18,685 nt of DNA from RGIG5952 sp045603485 (GTDB taxonomy: Bacteria; Verrucomicrobiota; Kiritimatiellia; RFP12; JAAYLN01), in contig JAZUMF010000128.1 in NCBI GenBank assembly GCA_045603485.1, forward strand, positions 1 through 18,685, written 5' to 3'. The notes beneath the pieces are model-generated. The model was not told the origin of the DNA. It searched no databases and worked only from the letters and a program-made list of their open reading frames with translations. This document shows positions 13,421-18,685 of this stretch, in pieces; positions within the stretch are counted from its first letter, which is position 1; the number at the start of each line of letters is the position of its first letter. The translations under genes were made by a program, and so were the position numbers.

Positions 13421-16400
13421 TTAGCGTATAATAAGTAATGTCGGCGAGATTGGCATAAAGTTCAGAGGCCCGGGAGAAACGCCATCTTCACTCCATGGGT
13501 CGCCGAAGGCATCATTCGATGCGGTACCAGCCTTGGATGATGTTCCTGAGGCTGTTAGACGACGCCAGACGGATGCCGTGGTATCGTAGAAGGAGACATT
13601 GAATGAACCGTCAATATACGGAAGCTTACCCATCCTTGCATACGGCGACGAACCTGAAAGTTGCATTGACGCCACATTGCCCTTTGTCAGCACAGGTCTG
13701 CGAACCTTTGCGTAGACATTAGTCACAAGATCCGATGACCAGTCAATTGTGATTTTCGGGTCAAGCACACCACTCATCACGACCGATGCATAGCGTGCCT
13801 TAAGTGCGGTTGTAAGGCCATTCTTAACAGCCACATATCCTTCTGTCGAATTTCGGAAGACTGTATTCAGAATGTTAATACCTTTATCGTTGTTATGCAC
13901 AGACTTCACATCGGCCTTCTCTGACCCCGTGAAGATCGTATCAAGGATGAAGCAGTTCACAATCTGTTGCAAACGCGTCTCAATTAGAGCCGCACTTGTC
14001 GTATTGTTCCGCATAACCGTGTTTTGAATAAGCTGCCATGCCGAGGAGTTGCTGACAAATGTGAAGATTGTGCCTCGCTTGCCACCTTCCTTATTGTTAT
14101 CTGCTATGTAGCAATCGCGGAAGACATTGTATCCGCCGTCACGATTACGGAATCCATAGTCAAATTTGTTATCGATAATCTTAGTCCGGTACATACGCAT
14201 CATTGACCCACCTCTGTCTTGCCAAATCAGGTAAGAAGAACTATTTCCCGTGAAGTTGCAGTCCGTTATGGTAAGCTTGTGTTGGTTTGATATGAGGCTT
14301 CCACTACCAGGAACAGTATTGTTGGTGAAATCGCAGTATCTAAAATAGGCATTCGGAGAACCAGTCGAGCCAAAGCCAATAAGCCAACTACCACTCGGTG
14401 TCGTATTGTCGCGGAAGACGCAGTTGGTAAAGACCGTACCCTCAGAAGTATCTGAATTGAAATAGGCCGCTCGTGAAACACCTGTGAAGAGACAACTGTC
14501 AAAAGTCGTTCTTGAATAGACATTGCAAGCCGTATCAGTAGTTTTTGTAAAGACGCAATCCTTAAAGAGCATACCATGCTGCTGGGTTGACTGGGTTATC
14601 ACATTTTTAAAAGAAGTGAATGTAAAGCCCTGAACTGTGAAGTTCGTTCCGATATTGTCAGTCGTAAAGGCGCTGCTAAGTACGCCGCTTTCAAGCTCGC
14701 CCGAGAGAACCGTCTCGCTGGGTGTGCCGTCGGCTTCGGCGCGGCTCGTTTCTGTGCCGTTAAAGCCGCCATAGAGACCTACATTTGCCATAATATGCAG
14801 TGGTTTTTCAAGGGCATAAGTACCCTTTTGGAACCATATTTCACCGCGGTATCGCCCTGCGTCGGCTATTACGGCGTCAAGATCGCCTGCGGCATTTTGC
14901 CAACTCGAACCGTCACCGGTGCCGCCCGGTCTGACACGGAAGATGCGAGGATTGGTAGAGACCCATTTCAGCGTAAAGACTGCATTGGTAGGAGGTATAA
15001 CAACTGGGGGCTCATATGGCAACCATTCCTCCACAATCGCATTATTGAGTGTGTATAAAGGAATCTCAAGAACTGAGCTTGGCAAGGTGGTCATACTTAA
15101 CTTGTCGGTCCCGTTTTCAAAAGTACCTGCACCATCAAGATCAAATGTGATAGTTACTTCCGGTGCTTTAAATGATGCGATAACCGTCTTATTGGCAGTC
15201 AGGGTCTGCGCCGGCAATTTTTCGCCCGATGCCAATACGGTTGAGCCGTCTGCCTCGTACCATGTGACGGTAGTTACATCAAAAGCAGGATTTGCGGTAA
15301 CGACAGGAGTTGTTCCGGTTTCATCATCAGCTGCAACCGATAGTGCTGGTGATACTGTACCGCCGGCCCAAGGCTCTTTTAGAATGGTCAATGTGGGGGC
15401 ATTTTCTGTCCCCTGTACCGGGTTTTGCACTGCACCGCGCGTAAAAGAGGCCTCTGTACGCTCTTCGCCGATGGCATCAGTGATAAGCCCGAATTTACCG
15501 TTCGCTGTCTTGCCCTGCTTAGGTACCAATGCAACCCAGGTCGTCTCTCCAGACTTGTAGCTGAAAGAGGTTCCTGCATTGGTATAGACATGACCAAAGA
15601 CCGTAGTTGTATTAAAACTGTCTATCGCCACGGGGCGCGAATCTCTCATAGAGGGTGAAAGTGCCGCCGGGCGGAGCACCTGGTTTGCATAGCCGTCTAC
15701 CTTCTCCTCGTCGAGAGCAAATGGAATAGCATCAGAATTATTGAATGTCAGTGTACCTGGGGTACGGAAATCATCTGCCTTCATTCCTGCAACGGATGAG
15801 TTCACCAGATTAAGCGTCGCGCCTTCACTGAGAAGAAATGGCTGATACTGATCCTCGCCGCCATTGCGCTCAAAGAGGCAGTTGACAACTGTGTGCTGTT
15901 GGGCTGTGGCTCCCGGCAAGGCTATGTCGTAGGTATCAACATCAGTATGTGTGAATGTACAGTTCGCAAGACCAAGCTGACCTGAGCCGGTGACTAAAAG
16001 CTGACCAAAGGTCGGTGTCATACCGATAGTGTCTTTCATCTTGATTGAATTGTTTTTGAAGATGCAGTTTACCATCGGTCGATAATTGTTTGCATTCATC
16101 GTCATGATGCCAGCATAGAAAGGCCCTTCCTTGGACTCTGCCTGCGGAACATAGATTGTATTATCAGCAAAGGTCGAATTGTTGACATTGACCGCCCTCC
16201 TCGCAAACATCGGATACAGGTTGATGGTAGAGGTATACGCAGGTTTGATGGCAAAGATGTTTCGCGAGAAATTAATGTTTTTGAAGAACTGACCATTTGA
16301 AGAAGAAAAGAACGGATAACACCATGAGTTACCAACGGAGAATAAGATATTGTTAGTAACGGAGAAATTATCATACAAGCAGTTAAAGGTTCCACTTTCA

Positions 16401-18472
16401 ACACTAAAACAAGCATTTTTGTTATCTTCGTTATAGGTGGAATTATTATAGATAATTGCACGGGTAAAGGTACAATTGCGCCAATGTAAAATTCCGCCAG
16501 ACCAATAGTAAACCACGCAACCACCGTATGTTGTCACACCATTATTGACAAAGCCAACAATGCGGCAGTCTTCAATTTTGAACTCGCCACCTTTTGTCAT
16601 CATAAAGCCACCACGCCCAGCAGTTGTCTTAACACCGTAAAAGAGGCAGTTGGTTAAGCAAAGTGATTTGTGGGTGCTATCAGAATACGACTGAATTGAC
16701 GGTCCTGTGCCTCCACCGATAAAATTGCAGTTTGCAACTGTTGTAACAGCACCGTTACCATTCTGAATCCATTGCGTACCGTTCACAATCCAAAGACCGT
16801 CAATCCAGTTGGTATAAGCCCCTTTGGCCAATATCATCGTGGCTGAGACAGCGGCGGATGAGGCCCACGAATCGTAATCCCCGGTGAAAGATGGGAGCTT
16901 CACCTTGCCGTCAGCAGAAATCAACTTGTTTGTAGAGTTGGCGGTCTTAAAGGTATAGTTGTCCATATCCGGCTCGACATGCTGCCATACGGCGGAGGTC
17001 TGCGCAGCAGTTGATGGTGTCACAATCGTTTGATAAGCTTCTGGATTACGGTCGGCAGGAGTTTCATCCATTGAAAGACCGGGGAAGCCGCCGTAAATCT
17101 TCAAGCTCTTGGTAAGTGAAAGCTTCTCAATATAAACGCCTTGTGCAACATAGATAGTGTCACCGTTTGCGGCAGCGGCAATGGCTTTGGTTATTGTCGG
17201 ATAAGCGTCAGCCCAAGACGAACCGTTTGCTTCGCCGGTTGCGGCAGCCTTTACATAGATGATTGTATTTGGCGTATCGATAAAGTGCGCTACGATATCA
17301 AGGTCAACATCGCCGACTGTAAATGAGATTGTTGCGGAGCGCGGGTCAACCCCGGCAGGAAGACCGCTCCAATGTGAGAAACGGCAACCCTCAGAAGGCG
17401 TAGCTGTAAGAGTTATAGAATCACCATAGGCATAGTCACCAGTAGCAGTACCCGAAACCGAACCTAAAGCATTGTCAGCACTGGAAACCGCAACATTCAT
17501 GCTGGCATCGCCGTTAGCCTGCCAGTGCCATGTGAGCTTAGCATATCCAGAATGAGTATAGGTAAAACTGGTAGATGTCGCTGAATTTGTCGTCGGCAAA
17601 GCAGTATCAAAGTCGTATGAGATAAGAGTATAGCCATTGCAGATATAGTTTGTGCCCGCGAGGTTCACAGTTGATGGTGCTGAACATTCAACAGAAGTTC
17701 CCTGCGAAATAAACGCACTGCCATATATTGGAGTTATCGCACCTACCTCTAATGGATTGCCGGTGACCAACAGGGTGCCGCCGGCCTCAGCAGGAGCCGA
17801 CCCGGCAGTCCAGGTGTAACCTGTAATGTCGGCAGGGAAAGAATAGTTGCCACTGATAAAATCCAAAAATCCCGGCTTGCCGTCGACCTCGCAGGGAATC
17901 AGCTCGACTTTCTGCTCGTCGCCATCCCAGCCCTTAAAGCCGTAGTAACGGCATCCGCCAGCGGTTGCCGAGTTATTACCGCCAAGATAGATTACACCGT
18001 TTTTTGTGTAATCCTTCTTGCCGCTAGTGACAGTTGCGGATGCGTAGTTAGCCCCGGTTGCGGCATTTTTTATGGTGCAACGGTTAATGGCATTGTCAAT
18101 CTCCAAGGTGTAGCGAGTAGTTGAGATACCCTTTGAAGTAGTCTTCCAATCTCCATCATCTGAGCAATTGAAGGCATACTGGTTGTTGCCGTTCACATAC
18201 GCTGCCAAATTTCCCTCGGAGGATTGCACAATGCGGTACTGCTTCATAGTATTCTCAGTGCTGGTCAGCGCAAAGTCAACCCAAAGGCGGGATGTCGTGG
18301 TGAATTTCCATCCAGTACTGAGCGGCAAACGAAGGTCGCCCGGCTTGTTAAAATCAACCTGTATATAATCAACAAACCCTGCATTAGCAGAGCCAAGCGC
18401 AATAAGAAACACCGAAGAGAGGCACAATGCTCGGCGCATAATGCTATATAACAGATGACAGGGATGTCGCAT
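13421..18472 (-). CDS. Giant secreted protein with two right-handed beta-helix domains, a lectin-like domain and InlB-B-like repeats
   Basis: I start this 1683-residue protein at the ATG at 18472, which has AAAGGAG seven bases upstream; the 52 in-frame codons further up lack an SD. A signal peptide (about 1-31, ...LSSVFLIALGSANA) leads to a LamG-like region (32-215, with GGNNSATAGGCRYYGFK). Then comes a module with TPIYGSAF and TNYICNGYTL (232-318), and an InlB-B-type repeat (324-399, YGDSITLTATPSEGCRFSHW). Helix 1 (402-~900) opens IIYVKAAATGEANGSSW. A second B-repeat-like segment (1027-1104) precedes helix 2 (1176-~1560), which opens FRVRPGGTGDGSSW. Both helices carry repeated NCxF-type rungs. 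The C-terminus has no LPXTG, PEP-CTERM or beta-barrel. It is probably a surface or extracellular adhesin or polysaccharide-binding protein; no catalytic site is recognisable. It sits just upstream of the secretion operon. Confidence 0.88.
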   Translation of the reverse strand: MRHPCHLLYSIMRRALCLSSVFLIALGSANAGFVDYIQVDFNKPGDLRLPLSTGWKFTTTSRLWVDFALTSTENTMKQYRIVQSSEGNLAAYVNGNNQYAFNCSDDGDWKTTSKGISTTRYTLEIDNAINRCTIKNAATGANYASATVTSGKKDYTKNGVIYLGGNNSATAGGCRYYGFKGWDGDEQKVELIPCEVDGKPGFLDFISGNYSFPADITGYTWTAGSAPAEAGGTLLVTGNPLEVGAITPIYGSAFISQGTSVECSAPSTVNLAGTNYICNGYTLISYDFDTALPTTNSATSTSFTYTHSGYAKLTWHWQANGDASMNVAVSSADNALGSVSGTATGDYAYGDSITLTATPSEGCRFSHWSGLPAGVDPRSATISFTVGDVDLDIVAHFIDTPNTIIYVKAAATGEANGSSWADAYPTITKAIAAAANGDTIYVAQGVYIEKLSLTKSLKIYGGFPGLSMDETPADRNPEAYQTIVTPSTAAQTSAVWQHVEPDMDNYTFKTANSTNKLISADGKVKLPSFTGDYDSWASSAAVSATMILAKGAYTNWIDGLWIVNGTQWIQNGNGAVTTVANCNFIGGGTGPSIQSYSDSTHKSLCLTNCLFYGVKTTAGRGGFMMTKGGEFKIEDCRIVGFVNNGVTTYGGCVVYYWSGGILHWRNCTFTRAIIYNNSTYNEDNKNACFSVESGTFNCLYDNFSVTNNILFSVGNSWCYPFFSSSNGQFFKNINFSRNIFAIKPAYTSTINLYPMFARRAVNVNNSTFADNTIYVPQAESKEGPFYAGIMTMNANNYRPMVNCIFKNNSIKMKDTIGMTPTFGQLLVTGSGQLGLANCTFTHTDVDTYDIALPGATAQQHTVVNCLFERNGGEDQYQPFLLSEGATLNLVNSSVAGMKADDFRTPGTLTFNNSDAIPFALDEEKVDGYANQVLRPAALSPSMRDSRPVAIDSFNTTTVFGHVYTNAGTSFSYKSGETTWVALVPKQGKTANGKFGLITDAIGEERTEASFTRGAVQNPVQGTENAPTLTILKEPWAGGTVSPALSVAADDETGTTPVVTANPAFDVTTVTWYEADGSTVLASGEKLPAQTLTANKTVIASFKAPEVTITFDLDGAGTFENGTDKLSMTTLPSSVLEIPLYTLNNAIVEEWLPYEPPVVIPPTNAVFTLKWVSTNPRIFRVRPGGTGDGSSWQNAAGDLDAVIADAGRYRGEIWFQKGTYALEKPLHIMANVGLYGGFNGTETSRAEADGTPSETVLSGELESGVLSSAFTTDNIGTNFTVQGFTFTSFKNVITQSTQQHGMLFKDCVFTKTTDTACNVYSRTTFDSCLFTGVSRAAYFNSDTSEGTVFTNCVFRDNTTPSGSWLIGFGSTGSPNAYFRYCDFTNNTVPGSGSLISNQHKLTITDCNFTGNSSSYLIWQDRGGSMMRMYRTKIIDNKFDYGFRNRDGGYNVFRDCYIADNNKEGGKRGTIFTFVSNSSAWQLIQNTVMRNNTTSAALIETRLQQIVNCFILDTIFTGSEKADVKSVHNNDKGINILNTVFRNSTEGYVAVKNGLTTALKARYASVVMSGVLDPKITIDWSSDLVTNVYAKVRRPVLTKGNVASMQLSGSSPYARMGKLPYIDGSFNVSFYDTTASVWRRLTASGTSSKAGTASNDAFGDPWSEDGVSPGPLNFMPISPTLLIIR

Positions 18473-18479
18473 AAGTTTT

Positions 18480-18486
18480 CTCCTTT
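18480..18486 (-). promoter_or_regulatory. Shine-Dalgarno deciding the start of the giant gene
   Basis: The minus strand reads AAAGGAG here, seven bases before the ATG at 18472. It fixes the start there and not at the ATG at 18628, because the extra upstream residues (CKFLVQCCLVLQSVLVYSK and neighbours) look non-native and would bury the signal peptide. An ATG 11 codons further in (18439) would also give a signal peptide but has no SD. Confidence 0.7.
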
Positions 18487-18538
18487 TGCTATAAACAAGA
18501 ACCGACTGTAAAACCAAACAACACTGTACCAAAAATTT

Positions 18539-18568
18539 ACACTTAAAAGGCTCTTCCTTAAAAAGTGT
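18539..18568 (-). other. Imperfect AT-rich inverted repeat upstream of the giant gene
   Basis: ACACTT/AAGTGT (18539-18544 with 18563-18568) and AAGG/CCTT inside it form a two-part stem with a small internal loop and a 5-base apical loop. It lies about 67 bases upstream of the start codon at 18472. The rest of 18487-18685 is AT-rich; I found no convincing -35/-10 pair or gene in it. The hairpin may be an upstream terminator, a leader structure or chance. Confidence 0.3.
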
Positions 18569-18685
18569 GGGTAAAGCCAATTTTGAATTAGGTCGTAAAA
18601 TCAAGTTTACATAAAAAACCTGGAACACGCATTCCGAGAAAGTCTTTTATTTAACCTAATGTTAATAATTTATCCTTTATAAAAA

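Noticed and set aside
14919..15560. Open plus-strand frame of 213 codons opposite the giant gene
   Set aside because: It lies entirely antisense to a well-supported coding region, has no SD and no recognisable domain.
13800..16760. Repeated NCxF codons as a CRISPR-like or tandem DNA repeat
   Set aside because: The repetition is at protein level with irregular spacing and varied DNA. There are no conserved repeats and spacers.
18473..18628. In-frame 52-codon N-terminal extension of the giant protein from an ATG at 18628
   Set aside because: It has no SD, would bury the signal peptide, and a clear AAAGGAG lies before the ATG at 18472.
18487..18685. Promoter for the giant gene
   Set aside because: The closest pair (TTGGTT, about 16 bases, TTTATA) would start transcription within the SD, leaving almost no leader. 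No better pair was found.

Overview
The window looks like accessory plus envelope-associated DNA from a PVC-group bacterium. Kiritimatiellota or Lentisphaerota (for example a gut lineage) is my best guess. That rests on oversized pseudopilins carrying GWxGPY and DPWGNP motifs, and on a giant secreted beta-helix protein with a lectin-like N-terminus and InlB-B-like repeats. It is an inference from protein style, not from a marker gene.

Left part (1-3831, plus strand). Positions 1-~140 look like the upstream region of a gene that runs leftward out of the window, with a promoter and Shine-Dalgarno (SD) sequence on the minus strand. At about 140 this abuts the C-terminal part of an Hsp70-family chaperone gene whose ATPase domain and start codon are missing. 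Four genes follow: a TPR-like single-pass membrane protein, an unrecognised tail-anchored protein, a stand-alone Clp-N-like domain protein, and a soluble Hanks-type Ser/Thr kinase. A strong consensus promoter lies before the Clp-N-like gene. The block is visibly more AT-rich than the rest. It may be a transferred chaperone/kinase signalling or conflict cassette and is the best candidate here for an undescribed system.

Middle part (3950-13260, minus strand). This is a compact eight-gene operon for a type IV pilus/type II secretion hybrid. In transcription order it has two tandem pseudopilins, a PilM/GspL-like protein, a PilO/GspM-like protein, a PilT-like ATPase, a PilB/GspE ATPase, a PilC/GspF platform protein, and a PilQ/GspD secretin with an apparent PilP/GspC/MshK-like domain fused at its N-terminus. 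The first four genes are chained by one-base TAATG overlaps. No prepilin peptidase, separate GspC or minor pseudopilins H-K are present.

Right part (13421-18472, minus strand). One gene of about 1683 codons encodes a signal-peptide-bearing protein with two right-handed beta-helix domains, separated and preceded by lectin-like and InlB-B-like modules. It ends about 37 bases before a perfect 17-bp hairpin that separates it from the secretion operon. Being on the same strand directly upstream, it is a natural candidate substrate of that machine, but this is inference. I saw no tRNA, rRNA, CRISPR array or insertion sequence.
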